This document shows positions 8,331-17,510 of a DNA stretch of 64,000 nt, one piece after another; position 1 is the stretch's first letter, and every line of letters starts with the position of its first letter. The stretch comes from Methylotuvimicrobium sp018830325 (GTDB taxonomy: Bacteria > Pseudomonadota > Gammaproteobacteria > Methylococcales > Methylomonadaceae): positions 2,356,001 to 2,420,000 of the forward strand of contig NZ_CP173170.1 of assembly GCF_044788715.1 (NCBI RefSeq), in the 5' to 3' direction. The notes below the pieces were generated by a model. The model was not told the DNA's origin. It did no database searches and was given only the letters and a program-made list of their open reading frames with translations. Made by a program: the position numbers and the translations under genes.

Positions 8331-10172
8331 ATGAATGAAAGCAAATTGATAGCTGATTTAGATCAAGCGTCGGCGAGAGTCGTCTCTGTTCAGGACGATA
8401 TTGTTTCGATCGAGTCGGTTGCTGACACGCCGCTGACAAAAAATGAAGTCATTTATATTTTGCCGAGCCGAAGCGAAGCTAAACATAAGGAGCGGCTTAA
8501 AGCAGAAGTATTGCGTATCTATGGTAATCGTGCCGATGCACAAGTTTATGAAAATACCTCAGGGGTTGGTGTTGGCGATCCGGTTGTACAAACCAGTGAA
8601 TTACTGTCGGTCGAACTTGGGCCCGGGCTTCTGGGGCAAGTCTATGATGGCTTGCAAAATCCCCTCGATTTATTGGCAACCGAATACGGCTATTTTTTGC
8701 CTCGGGGCGTCGATTTGCCGGCTTTGGATAAAAATACCAAGTGGGCATTCACGCCGTGCGTGCAAACCGGTGCAAAACTGTATGCCGGCTGTGCAATCGG
8801 AGCCGTTCAGGAGCGACGCTTCAGCCATAAGATCATGGTGCCGTTCGACATCAATGGAGAGGTCGAGGTCACTTGGATTCAAGAAGGTAGTGTTACGGTC
8901 GATGAGGCCGTCGCAAAAATCAAACTGGCCAATGACAAAGAGCAAATCATTACGCTCAAACAGAGATGGCCGATTCGCTTGCCGTTATCGCAACAATTGC
9001 TGCGCAATAATGTGGTGCAACGTCAATATCCAACCGATCCCTTGATAACGCATTTACGTTTGATCGATACTTTTTTCCCGATTGCCAGAGGCGGTACCGG
9101 CTGTATTCCCGGGCCGTTCGGTGCGGGTAAGACAGTTTTACAAAGCTTGATATCGAGAAATTCGGAGGTCGACATTGTTATCGTAGTGGCTTGCGGCGAG
9201 CGAGCCGGTGAGGTTGTCGAGACCATTACCGAGTTTCCGTTGACGATCGATCCAAAAACCGGCGGGTCGTTGATGGACCGTACTATCATTATCTGTAATA
9301 CTTCGTCGATGCCGGTTGCGGCTAGGGAAGCGTCGATTTATACAGGAATCACGCTCGGTGAATATTATCGGCAAATGGGCTTGAATGTATTGCTGCTGGC
9401 CGACTCGACGTCTCGTTGGGCGCAGGCGATGCGCGAAACCTCGGCGCGGCTTGAGGAAATTCCGGGGGAAGAAGCTTTTCCAGCCTATTTAGATTCGGCG
9501 ATCAAAAATATTTATGAGCGAGCCGGCGTCATTAAAAATCGTGACGGAGGAACCGGAAGTCTGACTATGATCGGCACCGTTTCGCCGGCCGGCGGTAATT
9601 TCGAAGAACCGGTTACGCAATCGACATTGAGCACGGTCAAGACTTTTTTAGGACTTAGTGCCGACCGGGCCTATAAACGTTTTTATCCGGCTGTCGATCC
9701 TTTGTTGTCCTGGTCTCGTTATTTAGAGCAACTTAGGTCTTGGTATGATCGTGAGCTTATTGCAGGGTGGACTGAGCTCGTGTCCAAAATTTTGGACTTG
9801 CTTGCTCGGGGCGACAGTGTCTATCAAATGATACAAGTCGCCGGCGAAGAAGGCGTGACATTGGAAGATTTTGTGCTGTATCAGCAAGCCATATTCATCG
9901 ATATGATCTATCTGCAACAGGATGCTTTCGACGATGTTGACGTGTCGGTGCCGCTTGAGCGGCAAAAAGAAATATTTATGCTGATTATCAAGTTGGTCGA
10001 TGCGGAGTATCGCTTTACCGACCAAAACCATGTGCGGGATTATTTTACTCGGCTGACCGGACTGTTCAAAAATCTTAATTATGCGGTTTGGCGTTCAACC
10101 GAATATAACGATTTACTCGCTAAAATAGAGAATTTGTATAAATCGGCCGCTAATCAACAATTCCCGGTTTAA
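8331..10172 (+). CDS. ntpA: V/A-type ATPase catalytic subunit A
   Basis: This is the catalytic ATP-hydrolysing (or synthesising) subunit. The Walker A loop GPFGAGKT is at residues 261-268, and the family signatures VVACGERAGEVVE and LLADSTSRWAQAMRE follow. The non-homologous insertion region typical of A subunits lies before the P-loop. I place the start at ATG 8331 (613 aa), 10 nt after the DUF2764 stop. An in-frame TTG at 8307 would overlap the upstream gene. It is the last gene of the operon, which is unusual because A normally precedes B. No subunit F gene follows; repeats begin directly after the stop. Confidence 0.95.
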   Translation: MNESKLIADLDQASARVVSVQDDIVSIESVADTPLTKNEVIYILPSRSEAKHKERLKAEVLRIYGNRADAQVYENTSGVGVGDPVVQTSELLSVELGPGLLGQVYDGLQNPLDLLATEYGYFLPRGVDLPALDKNTKWAFTPCVQTGAKLYAGCAIGAVQERRFSHKIMVPFDINGEVEVTWIQEGSVTVDEAVAKIKLANDKEQIITLKQRWPIRLPLSQQLLRNNVVQRQYPTDPLITHLRLIDTFFPIARGGTGCIPGPFGAGKTVLQSLISRNSEVDIVIVVACGERAGEVVETITEFPLTIDPKTGGSLMDRTIIICNTSSMPVAAREASIYTGITLGEYYRQMGLNVLLLADSTSRWAQAMRETSARLEEIPGEEAFPAYLDSAIKNIYERAGVIKNRDGGTGSLTMIGTVSPAGGNFEEPVTQSTLSTVKTFLGLSADRAYKRFYPAVDPLLSWSRYLEQLRSWYDRELIAGWTELVSKILDLLARGDSVYQMIQVAGEEGVTLEDFVLYQQAIFIDMIYLQQDAFDDVDVSVPLERQKEIFMLIIKLVDAEYRFTDQNHVRDYFTRLTGLFKNLNYAVWRSTEYNDLLAKIENLYKSAANQQFPV

Positions 10173-10345
10173 ACATGTTCTCGCAGTTTAGAGTGGGGTG
10201 TGGAGCATGCCTGTCCAAGAATGTCGTGAACTTAGCGCTTTATCGCGTTAGCAGTTGAAACGGTTCTCTTTCCTACTAAATAAACCATTTAGGAAATAGT
10301 CAATGATTGCTTTCCAATACACTGATCGTGGAAGAGGGTGCGATT
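10173..10345. other. Intergenic with R2 half-copy
   Basis: Positions 10175-10222 match the right arm of R2 in reverse (CATGTTCTCGCAGTTTAGAG, then GTGTGGAGCATGCCTGTC). A short hairpin with R2-like ends could act as a terminator for the V-ATPase operon, but no U-tract is evident. The stretch contains no gene. Confidence 0.45.
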
Positions 10346-10575
10346 CAGCAATTCCCAATTTGAGAATAAAAAAGGGTGCGGAGTGTGCTTGGCGAAGATG
10401 TCGGCGGCAGGGGGTGATTTTTGCTCCTCGGCAATTGCTCCTGCATTGCCCTAATATACACGCCATCCTTCGCGTTTAGCCGCCGCCAAGCCTCCTTGGA
10501 TGGGTTTACGGCGTTCCTCGACAGGCATACCCCGCACCCTGAAAACGGAGAAATTTCTCAAACTGAGAATTGCTG
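10346..10575. repeat. R2 MITE-like element, complete copy without R1
   Basis: The 230-bp element begins CAGCAATTCCCAATTTGAGA and ends in CTCAAACTGAGAATTGCTG, with imperfect inverted ends of about 55 bp. The flanks GGGTGCGATT (10336-10345) and GGGTACGATT (10576-10585) agree at 9 of 10 positions, which supports a target duplication of about 10 bp. The junction TGGGTTTACGGCGTTCC at 10501-10517 is the uninterrupted form of the site that holds R1 in the copy at 27248. It is non-coding. Confidence 0.75.
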
Positions 10576-10609
10576 GGGTACGATTGCTCGCTTGACAGGA
10601 CGCCGTAAA

Positions 10610-10672
10610 CCCAGAACCTAAATGCCATAGCCTATTGGCCATGATTGGTTACATAGATAATTTAGGTCTGGG
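10610..10672. repeat. R1 palindrome copy
   Basis: A palindrome of about 63 bp begins CCCAGAACCTAAAT and ends ATTTAGGTCTGGG. It lies at a CGCCGTAAAC junction like that of the other R1 copies. Confidence 0.65.
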
Positions 10673-10741
10673 TAAATACGTCCATGTAGGCTCAATGCCA
10701 GTCCCTCGCCTAGCGTTAGGTGAGGGGACCGAAATCCACTG

Positions 10742-10795
10742 TGCCTCCTTAGGTACTGCCGAAATGTGAAGTGCGAAAGGTATATTTTTGTATAT
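10742..10795 (-). repeat. R4 end fragment
   Basis: On the minus strand this reads ATACCTTTCGCACTTCAcatttCGGCAGTACC with small changes. That is the left end of the R4 block seen in full at 21150-21341. It is adjacent to the chemoreceptor stop codon. Confidence 0.5.
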
Positions 10796-10797
10796 TC

Positions 10798-12549
10798 CTA
10801 GGTTTTAAATTGACCGACCATTTCTTTCAATTGGCTAGCTAAGGTCAACAATTCTCGGCATGCGGTCGTTGTGTTTCTAGCGCCGACCGATGTTTCGTTG
10901 GAGACCGAGCTGATATTGCTGATGTTGCGGTTGATTTCCTCGGCGACCATGCTTTGTTGTTCGGCGGCGCTCGCGATTAGATTGTTCATGTCGTTGATTG
11001 TATCGATTTTGTCGCTGATGCTGGCGATCGCCTCGCCTGCCGATGCGGCTTGATCGACGCTGGTTGTGGCTTGTTTTTTGCCGTTTTCCATAACTTTGAC
11101 AGCTTGTTCGGCACGGGTCTGTAAGCGTTCGATCGTTTTTTGGATTTCCAGCGTTGAATTTTGCGTGCGGCTTGCCAGTGTTCTGACTTCGTCGGCGACA
11201 ACCGCGAATCCTCGGCCTTGCTCTCCGGCTCTAGCCGCTTCGATTGCGGCATTCAGTGCCAGGAGGTTGGTTTGTTCGGCGATACCTTGAATGACGCCCA
11301 ATACTTCGCCGATGCTATTGCTATCCGACTGTAGTTCATGAATGACATGCGCGGCATTTTCCACTTCGGATGCCAACCGGTTAATGTCTGCGACGGCAGC
11401 CGTCACAACATTTTTTCCTGTCAACGCTTCTGCGTCTGCTTTTGATGCGGCCTCTGAGGCTTTAACAGCATTGCGAGCGACTTCTTGAACGGTGGCTGTC
11501 ATCTCTTCCATTGCAGTTGCCACTTGTGTGGTTTCGGATTGTTGCCTATCGACACCGTGTTCGGTTTCTTCGGAAATATTAGCAAGTCGTTGCGAGGCTT
11601 GAGTCAATTGTTCGCTGGTCGTGCTGATATGGTCGACTGTCTTGGCTATTTTTTTCACGAAATTGTTGAAGCTGTGCGCAACCCAAGCAAATTCTGTTTT
11701 TCCTTCGGTTTTTAGCCTGGCTCTGAGGTCGCCTTCTCCGCTGGCAATGTCCTGTAGTTTTATCGCCAGATCGGTTAGCGGTGCAATGATGATGCGGTTC
11801 ATCGAAATATAACCGGCCGCACCTATTACGATCAATGTGATAATCGTAAAGCCGATTGCGTACAGTACATGGGTTCTTAGTTGTTCATTGACACGATTCA
11901 AAGGTGTAATGATTTCAAAAGCGCCATGAAGGTCGCCGGCACGTTTGTTTTCCATGCGATAACCAAGTATATCGCTTCCTGCATAATTGCCCCATAGTTC
12001 GCCTGAAGTAGCCGGATCGCCATGACAGACTTCGCATTGCTTGGCCAATCTTACCGGTCGAAAGTAACGGATTTCTTGGGTTTCTTCGTCGATGTAGGAG
12101 TATTCAGTGGACTGGGGATTATTTTGGAAAAACTGAAGGGCTTTTTGTTCCAGCGCATCGGCTTCGTTAGCAGGGTTCCGTGCGCCGACTCGAGGTGCTT
12201 TGAATCGGAAGTTCCCTTCTTTGGCTTTGGCTTCGACGACATCCATTGCATTCATAACCGGGACCGTCGCCAAAATTTTTGCTCTGCGTTCGGGGTTAAT
12301 GCTGTCGCCGGCCATTATTTTTACTAGCTCGACAGAAAAAATACCGCTTTCCCATTTTTGATTGGTATTTTCCCTAACCGATTCGGAAACCAATAGCAGG
12401 TTCTTGGCATTTTGAATTTCGGATTCGATCAGTTTTTGTTTTTCCGATATCCCGTACGTTACCAATAAGCCGCAAGCTATGATTGCCAGTCCCGTAAGGG
12501 TGATAGCCACTACTTTAACGCCAACAGAGTTCCAATTCATCATTATCAT
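10798..12549 (-). CDS. Methyl-accepting chemotaxis protein with haem-c (Tll0287-like) sensor
   Basis: This is a chemoreceptor for signalling to CheA/CheW. The 583-residue protein has a first membrane helix (about 10-32) and a periplasmic DUF3365/Tll0287-like sensor (about 35-225). A second membrane helix follows (about 228-250), then a HAMP region and a long cytoplasmic signalling coiled coil. The conserved hairpin is AEQTNLLALNAAIEAARAGEQGRGFAVVADEVR (written here only to locate it, near residues 430-460). The sensor contains CEVCH (C172, C175, H176), a c-type haem attachment motif, so it probably senses redox state or a gas. The ATG has GGAG 7 nt upstream. It stands alone. Confidence 0.93.
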   Translation of the reverse strand: MIMMNWNSVGVKVVAITLTGLAIIACGLLVTYGISEKQKLIESEIQNAKNLLLVSESVRENTNQKWESGIFSVELVKIMAGDSINPERRAKILATVPVMNAMDVVEAKAKEGNFRFKAPRVGARNPANEADALEQKALQFFQNNPQSTEYSYIDEETQEIRYFRPVRLAKQCEVCHGDPATSGELWGNYAGSDILGYRMENKRAGDLHGAFEIITPLNRVNEQLRTHVLYAIGFTIITLIVIGAAGYISMNRIIIAPLTDLAIKLQDIASGEGDLRARLKTEGKTEFAWVAHSFNNFVKKIAKTVDHISTTSEQLTQASQRLANISEETEHGVDRQQSETTQVATAMEEMTATVQEVARNAVKASEAASKADAEALTGKNVVTAAVADINRLASEVENAAHVIHELQSDSNSIGEVLGVIQGIAEQTNLLALNAAIEAARAGEQGRGFAVVADEVRTLASRTQNSTLEIQKTIERLQTRAEQAVKVMENGKKQATTSVDQAASAGEAIASISDKIDTINDMNNLIASAAEQQSMVAEEINRNISNISSVSNETSVGARNTTTACRELLTLASQLKEMVGQFKT

Positions 12550-13497
12550 TTTTGTTCTCCAGCATATCCTGAGTAAGTATTATATGCGATATGCATTGTC
12601 AATTGGCCGTACCGTCAAGCCTGGTTACGGATTTAGTTGTTAAAAAGTAATTCTTCGACGTAGGTTCTTTATTCATGGACAAGCTTGACCCGAGGCGCCG
12701 ATTAGCTCGAAGCCGGTATTGTAAGTTGCAATCTAATCGACTTAAGTACTTGCCTATGGACTGATTACAAATCCGACTGCCGAAATAGCGGGTTTTGTAT
12801 GATTAAAAAACAGTCTCGCCTCGGACCTCCTATAGAGTAGGCCTTTTTTCGATCGGATCAGGGTAATTTACGTAGAAAATAGTTACATTAAAAATTTAAT
12901 TTTTACAGTACTTTCTATTACGTATTTATATCTAAAGAGCGGTTTAATGGAGCGGTCGCGAAGATCGCATCGTTAATTAGGATAGCTTATAAATCGGCTG
13001 ATGAGTATTTTACTTTAATCGTCGTAAGGTTATGTCGCTAAATAACGAATTTTATGAATTAAATCATAAAAATAACCTGAGTCATCAGGTGCGTAAACAC
13101 GAATCCGGAACCGCTTTATTGATTTTTTATCATAAATAAATATCTTAAACTAGTCTTAATAAATGCAGTGCCTATCGGCTAACATATTGAACTACATAAG
13201 TTAAAAGTCACCCTGGTTTTTAACCCGACGTTTAAAAGCATGACTGGATTTTATATAGAGTTATAATATTTATTATTTATTATTCAATGCTTTATAAGCG
13301 GAAGATGGTAAAGCTTGGTTGGTTTGTTTGAAGAAATCGCTTGTATGCATCGTATAGAGTATGCTCGCGGAAAAATCGGATCATTCGCATATCAAATTGC
13401 GGTTTTGTCTGAGTAGTCGGCTTCCCGGTGCCCGGTTTTTATCGACTTGAAAGTATAAATTGGATGAGACCAAATCGATACTCCAAAGAGTTATTGC
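12550..13497. other. Long gene-free region
   Basis: Nearly 1 kb has no coding frame that looks real. It includes the upstream region of the chemoreceptor and an AT-rich part (about 12870-13300) with many stops in all frames. I see no tRNA, no obvious hairpin with U-tract and no clear repeat. A small RNA cannot be excluded. Confidence 0.5.
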
Positions 13498-13625
13498 CAG
13501 CAATTCCCATGTTGAACATGTTCTCGGAATTTAGGGTGTGGAGCATGCCTGTCGACAACTTCGCTAGCCACGCTCCATACATTCATTAAAGTTAGTCATT
13601 TTTATGAGTATAAAGGGAGTGATAG
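13498..13625. repeat. R2 partial copy and associated repeat
   Basis: CAGCAATTCCCATGTTGAAC followed by GGTGTGGAGCATGCCTGTCG is an R2 left arm. The adjoining CGCTAGCCACGCTCCATACA and TATAAAGGGAGTG recur in nearly the same form at about 20997-21060. It is non-coding and lies upstream of the phosphatase gene. Confidence 0.5.
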
Positions 13626-13726
13626 TGGTGTTCATATCGAAGATTAGTCGAGAGGATTCAATCCTTCAATCGTGATCAAGCTAATGTAAACTATAAGGCG
13701 TTTTAATCAAAAAAGATCGAACAGCT

Positions 13727-14209
13727 ATGAAAAAAATCAAAGTTCTTTTTGTTTGCATGGGTAATATTTGCCGTTCTCCGACTGCCGAAGGAGTGTTTAC
13801 CAAGCTAATTGAAGAGGAAGGGCTTAGGCACTTATTCGAAATCGATTCAGCAGGAACGCATGCCTATCATGTTGGCGAACAGCCGGATTTAAGGGCTCAA
13901 AAAGCCGCAAGAGAACGTGGTATCGAGTTGCAACATTTGCAAGCCAGGAAAGTTATTTATGGGGATTTCGAGGACTATGATTATTTGCTGGCGATGGATG
14001 ACGACAATTATTCGATTCTGCTTGAAGCTTGTCCCGAAGTTCATCGGGACAAGATAAGTTATTTGTTGGATCATGCGCCGCATGTTGGTACACGTGAGGT
14101 GCCGGATCCATACTACGGCGGTCGGTATGGATTTGAACGTGTGTTGGATTTGGTTGAGGAAGCTGCGGCGGGTTTTTTGAATCGCTTAAGAGAGAAAGGC
14201 GAGATATGA
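13727..14209 (+). CDS. Low molecular weight protein tyrosine phosphatase
   Basis: The 160-residue protein has the signature C-X5-R loop right at the N-terminus (C10-MGNIC-R16-S17), with C10 as nucleophile. The general-acid aspartate is D127 in VPDPYYGG. This length and layout are standard for bacterial low-Mr phosphatases, cytoplasmic enzymes that remove phosphate from tyrosines. There is no neighbouring exopolysaccharide kinase (Wzc) gene, so it is probably the stand-alone housekeeping type rather than Wzb. Upstream repeats obscure the promoter. Confidence 0.92.
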   Translation: MKKIKVLFVCMGNICRSPTAEGVFTKLIEEEGLRHLFEIDSAGTHAYHVGEQPDLRAQKAARERGIELQHLQARKVIYGDFEDYDYLLAMDDDNYSILLEACPEVHRDKISYLLDHAPHVGTREVPDPYYGGRYGFERVLDLVEEAAAGFLNRLREKGEI

Positions 14210-14339
14210 CCCGGAAAAATTTAAATCCAAGTTGTACTGGTTTGGCTTAAAAAAGCGGAGTCGTTCGTTAGGCGGCGAAGAGTTCGTCGAAGAATACTCA
14301 TCGTAGATCAAAATTCGGCACTAGGATGCCTGTCAAAGG

Positions 14340-14404
14340 CCCAACACCTAAATTATCCAAGATCGTTAATCATAGCCAATAAATTATGGAATTTAGGTTC
14401 TGAG
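14340..14404. repeat. R1 palindrome copy
   Basis: It runs from CCCAACACCTAAATTATCC to GGAATTTAGGTTCTGAG, with the inner TTAATCATAGCCAATAAATT core. It lies in the 390-bp gap 14210-14601, which has no gene. An R4 end fragment follows at about 14500-14572. Confidence 0.65.
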
Positions 14405-14499
14405 TTAACGGTGGTTCTTGATAGGCGCATCCCATGCCTTTTACTGTTTTTAAATCAAACAGAAAATAAAGTCGGTGCCGAGATCTGATGTGTGAAAAA

Positions 14500-14572
14500 T
14501 ATATACCTTTCGCGTTTCAAATTTCGGCAGTGCCCGAGGAGACGCTGAATTTTGATCTACGATGGGTGTAAT
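14500..14572 (+). repeat. R4 end fragment
   Basis: TATACCTTTCGCGTTTCAAA then TTTCGGCAGTGCC matches the R4 left end. GAATTTTGATCTACGATGGG matches the direct repeat that bounds R4 at 21150-21341. The long middle of R4 is missing here. Confidence 0.5.
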
Positions 14573-14601
14573 TTATAAATTCAATCAACGAGGAGAACAA
14601 T

Positions 14602-15324
14602 ATGGCGATTGTATCGAATACTGTCGACTATCTGGATGGCGATGCGGTTTTAGAAGGTTTTTTTGCCTATGACGATGCATTGAAAGGTCGGCGTCCTGCT
14701 GTGTTGATTAGTCATGCTTGGGGTGGGCGAGACGAATTTGTTGCCGATAAGGCAACAAAGCTTGCAGAGTTGGGATATGTCGGTTTCGCATTGGATGTGT
14801 ACGGTAAAGGCAAACGAGGGAACAGCGTCGAAGAAAACTCTCAATTGATGCAGCCTTTTATGGATGATCGCGCGATGTTGCAAAGAAGAATTGCTGCAGC
14901 ATTGTCGGCGGTTAAATTATTGCCTTGGGTCGACGATCAAATGATTGCGGCGATCGGTTTTTGTTTTGGTGGCCTATGTGTGCTCGATTTGGCTAGGACC
15001 GGTGCCGATCTAAAAGGTGTGGCTAGTTTTCATGGTTTGCTGATTCCACCGGCCAATCTGTCTGCAGTTGATATCAAGGCTAAGGTATTAGTGATGCACG
15101 GTAATGATGATCCGATGGTGCCGGTCGACCATGTCGTGACATTGGAAAAGGAATTGACCGACGCAGGTGCTGATTGGCAAATGCATATATACGGTAATAC
15201 CGTTCATGCGTTTACAAATCCGGTGGCTAACGATCCTGGTTTCGGTACCGTCTATAACGCTCTTGCCGATAAGCGTTCATGGAAAAGTTTGGTTGCTTTT
15301 TTGCAAGAAGTTTTCGTGCGATAG
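14602..15324 (+). CDS. Dienelactone hydrolase family protein
   Basis: This alpha/beta hydrolase of 240 residues has the family's cysteine nucleophile C121 in GFCFGG, the acid D170 in HGNDDPMVP and the catalytic H202 in TVHAF. True dienelactone hydrolases act in chlorocatechol breakdown. No other catechol genes are near, so the real substrate is unknown. The ATG is preceded by GAGGAG about 7 nt upstream. There is no signal peptide, so it is cytoplasmic. It is monocistronic between two repeat-bearing gaps. Confidence 0.88.
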   Translation: MAIVSNTVDYLDGDAVLEGFFAYDDALKGRRPAVLISHAWGGRDEFVADKATKLAELGYVGFALDVYGKGKRGNSVEENSQLMQPFMDDRAMLQRRIAAALSAVKLLPWVDDQMIAAIGFCFGGLCVLDLARTGADLKGVASFHGLLIPPANLSAVDIKAKVLVMHGNDDPMVPVDHVVTLEKELTDAGADWQMHIYGNTVHAFTNPVANDPGFGTVYNALADKRSWKSLVAFLQEVFVR

Positions 15325-15591
15325 CTAAGGGACGAATATGAAATAACTTCGACAAATGCTGGAAGGAGCTTGATTGATAGGTGTCGGCGACATGGCGGAT
15401 TTTTTGCTCTTCGGCAATTGCAGAGTTACAAGGATGTAACGAATGCAGAAAATGCAGGAGCATTTTTCTACCCTGCATCGCCTACGGCGCTTACTGTTGG
15501 TGCCCTAATACAAGCCATCCATGACGTAATGCAAACCTGCATTCACGCCAACCTTGGTATTAGAATTGCCATCAAGCCCCATAGGTTTACT

Positions 15592-15638
15592 CAGCACCTA
15601 AATTCCATAGTCTATGGCTATCTGGATAATTTAGGTGC
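15592..15638. repeat. Short R1 palindrome copy
   Basis: CAGCACCTAAATTCCATAG to GATAATTTAGGTGC is a 47-bp version lacking part of the centre. It sits after ATAGGTTTAC, again at the GTTTAC junction of R2-type sequence. The whole gap 15325-15847 carries R2-like fragments (for example 15660-15712) and no gene. Confidence 0.55.
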
Positions 15639-15847
15639 AAGGTGACGGTATTCCTCGTCAAGCATATCCCACGGCCTAAGATCGGCGAAATTGCTTAAAC
15701 TGGGGTTGCTGAGATAATAAGCAATCGCTTGCCTAGTATGAATAAAACATTTATAATTTCCGGTTTTGGCGCATTCCGTGCCATATCCTTGCTTTACCAT
15801 CTTTACTTAAGACAGAGATGGAAGGCTTTTTCCCGAAAGGAGTAATC

Positions 15848-16285
15848 ATGCGACATTATGAAATTGTCTTTTTAGTCCATCCCGACCAAAGTGCTCAGGT
15901 TACGGCGATGGTTGATCGTTACAAAGCGACCATTGAGGCTGCGTCTGGCAAAATTCACCGTCTTGAAGATTGGGGGCGTAGGCATTTAGCTTATCCCATC
16001 AACAAGATTCATAAAGCTCATTACGTGTTGATGAACATCGAATGCGATCAACCAACCCTTGAAGAACTGGAAAGCGGTTTTCGTTTTAACGATGCAATTT
16101 TGCGGAGCATGACGTTGCTGAGAAAGGAAGCCGTTACCGAGCCTTCTAAAATAGCGACCTCGACAGCGGATGAAAATAAAGCGGCCGAATTAAAGGCTAA
16201 AGCCGACGCTGACGACTCCGATGCCGAAGAAGTCAAAGACTCGGCAAAAGATGATAAGGCCGACGAAACAGTATCCGAAGAATAA
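15848..16285 (+). CDS. rpsF: 30S ribosomal protein S6
   Basis: S6 binds 16S rRNA with S18 in the platform of the small subunit. I start at ATG 15848, which follows AAAGGAG by 5 nt and gives MRHYEIVFLVHPDQS, a typical S6 beginning. The 145-residue protein has the S6 domain at 1-100. An extended Lys/Asp/Glu-rich acidic tail (about 105-145) takes it somewhat beyond the core length. It is the first gene of rpsF-rpsR-DUF2232-rplI. Confidence 0.97.
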   Translation: MRHYEIVFLVHPDQSAQVTAMVDRYKATIEAASGKIHRLEDWGRRHLAYPINKIHKAHYVLMNIECDQPTLEELESGFRFNDAILRSMTLLRKEAVTEPSKIATSTADENKAAELKAKADADDSDAEEVKDSAKDDKADETVSEE

Positions 16286-16309
16286 CCGTTATTGAATCGA
16301 GAGAATATT

Positions 16310-16537
16310 ATGGCACGTAACATGAGACGTAAAAAACTAAGCCGCTTTAGTACGGATGGATCAAACGAAATCGATTACAAAGATATCGATACCTTGAGCG
16401 AATATATTACCGAAACCGGAAAAATAGTTCCTAGTCGCATCACCGGAACGAGCGCCAAGCATCAAAGACAGTTGTCGGCGGCAATTAAGCGCGCGCGTTT
16501 TATCGCATTATTGCCGTATTGCGACGCACATAAATAA
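16310..16537 (+). CDS. rpsR: 30S ribosomal protein S18
   Basis: This is the 75-residue S18 with its characteristic IDYKDIDTLSEYITETGKIVPSRITGT core and a basic C-terminus (QRQLSAAIKRARFIALLPY). ATG 16310 is chosen over an in-frame TTG at 16292, because GAGAG precedes it and MARNMRRKK is a normal S18 start. It lies 24 nt after rpsF in the same operon. Confidence 0.97.
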   Translation: MARNMRRKKLSRFSTDGSNEIDYKDIDTLSEYITETGKIVPSRITGTSAKHQRQLSAAIKRARFIALLPYCDAHK

Positions 16538-16553
16538 AATTTAAACCGGGCGT

Positions 16554-17453
16554 ATGAAATTTTTAGCGGAATACATCATGCGAGGGAGGATGCAGGCCAT
16601 CATGGTTGCATCGACCTTGGCTTTAATATCGCTGATCATTCCCCCGGTAAGTATTGTAAGTTCGGCTACTGTTGCATTGGTGACATTGCGCCGAGGCGCG
16701 TATGAAGGGCTATGGGTGCTATTATTTGCCAGCGCCGCAGCTGCTGCATTGGGCCTTTTGGTTTTAGGCGGATATCAATTTGCACTGCTATACGGTTTGG
16801 TGATGTGGTCACCAATCTGGATTATCTCAATCGTTCTGAGAGAAGGCAGGCATTTGTCTCTTGCGGTTGAAATAGCAATATTGCTCGGTGCGTTTGGAGT
16901 GCTAGGGTTTTATCTTTATCAATCCTCCCCGTCCGAATTTTGGCTGCCGATGCTGGAACAGATGATTAAGCCAATGATGGCGTCATCGCCGGATGTTCCT
17001 GTTGACAATATCGAGCAATCGGTTCAGGCCATGGCTCATTATATGACAGGCGTCGTTGCTGCAGGCACCATATTTAGCCTTTTATTTGGGCTTTTTTTAG
17101 GCAGATGGTGGCAATCGATACTCTATAATCCCGGAGGCTTCAGGGCCGAATACTTGTCCTTGAGTACCCATCCTCGTCTGGCCATCGGTAGCATCATCGT
17201 AATAGCAATTGCGTGGTTTGACAGCGGCATATTTTCGGAAGTCGCGTGGAATATCACAATTCTATTGTTTGTGCTCTATACCTTCATCGGGGCTGCTGTA
17301 TTGCATTTGATGTTATCAAGGTTGAGCTCCGGGCGTTTTTTGGTACCGATGTTTTACGTCACGTTATTAATCATACCTCATGTCATGTTTCCGGTTGCCG
17401 GTATAGGCCTGGCTGATGCGTGGTTGAACTTACGAAATAAATTTTCCAAATAA
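16554..17453 (+). CDS. DUF2232-type polytopic membrane protein
   Basis: The 299-residue protein has about eight hydrophobic helices and few charged loops. Its place between rpsR and rplI is where many gammaproteobacteria carry a DUF2232 (YybS-like) membrane protein. Its function is unknown; a transporter-like or assembly role has only been suggested by topology. It begins 16 nt after rpsR and is clearly in the ribosomal protein operon. Confidence 0.85.
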   Translation: MKFLAEYIMRGRMQAIMVASTLALISLIIPPVSIVSSATVALVTLRRGAYEGLWVLLFASAAAAALGLLVLGGYQFALLYGLVMWSPIWIISIVLREGRHLSLAVEIAILLGAFGVLGFYLYQSSPSEFWLPMLEQMIKPMMASSPDVPVDNIEQSVQAMAHYMTGVVAAGTIFSLLFGLFLGRWWQSILYNPGGFRAEYLSLSTHPRLAIGSIIVIAIAWFDSGIFSEVAWNITILLFVLYTFIGAAVLHLMLSRLSSGRFLVPMFYVTLLIIPHVMFPVAGIGLADAWLNLRNKFSK

Positions 17454-17510
17454 TCCGGCGCCTGATGGCGCACAATAATTCGGTAATAGCCGAAACAGAG
17501 GTAGATAACG

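Noticed and set aside
10421..10642. Short open frames on both strands at 10.4-10.6 kb
   Set aside because: They are translated R2 sequence. The same peptides appear wherever R2 occurs, such as at 18461 and 29232.
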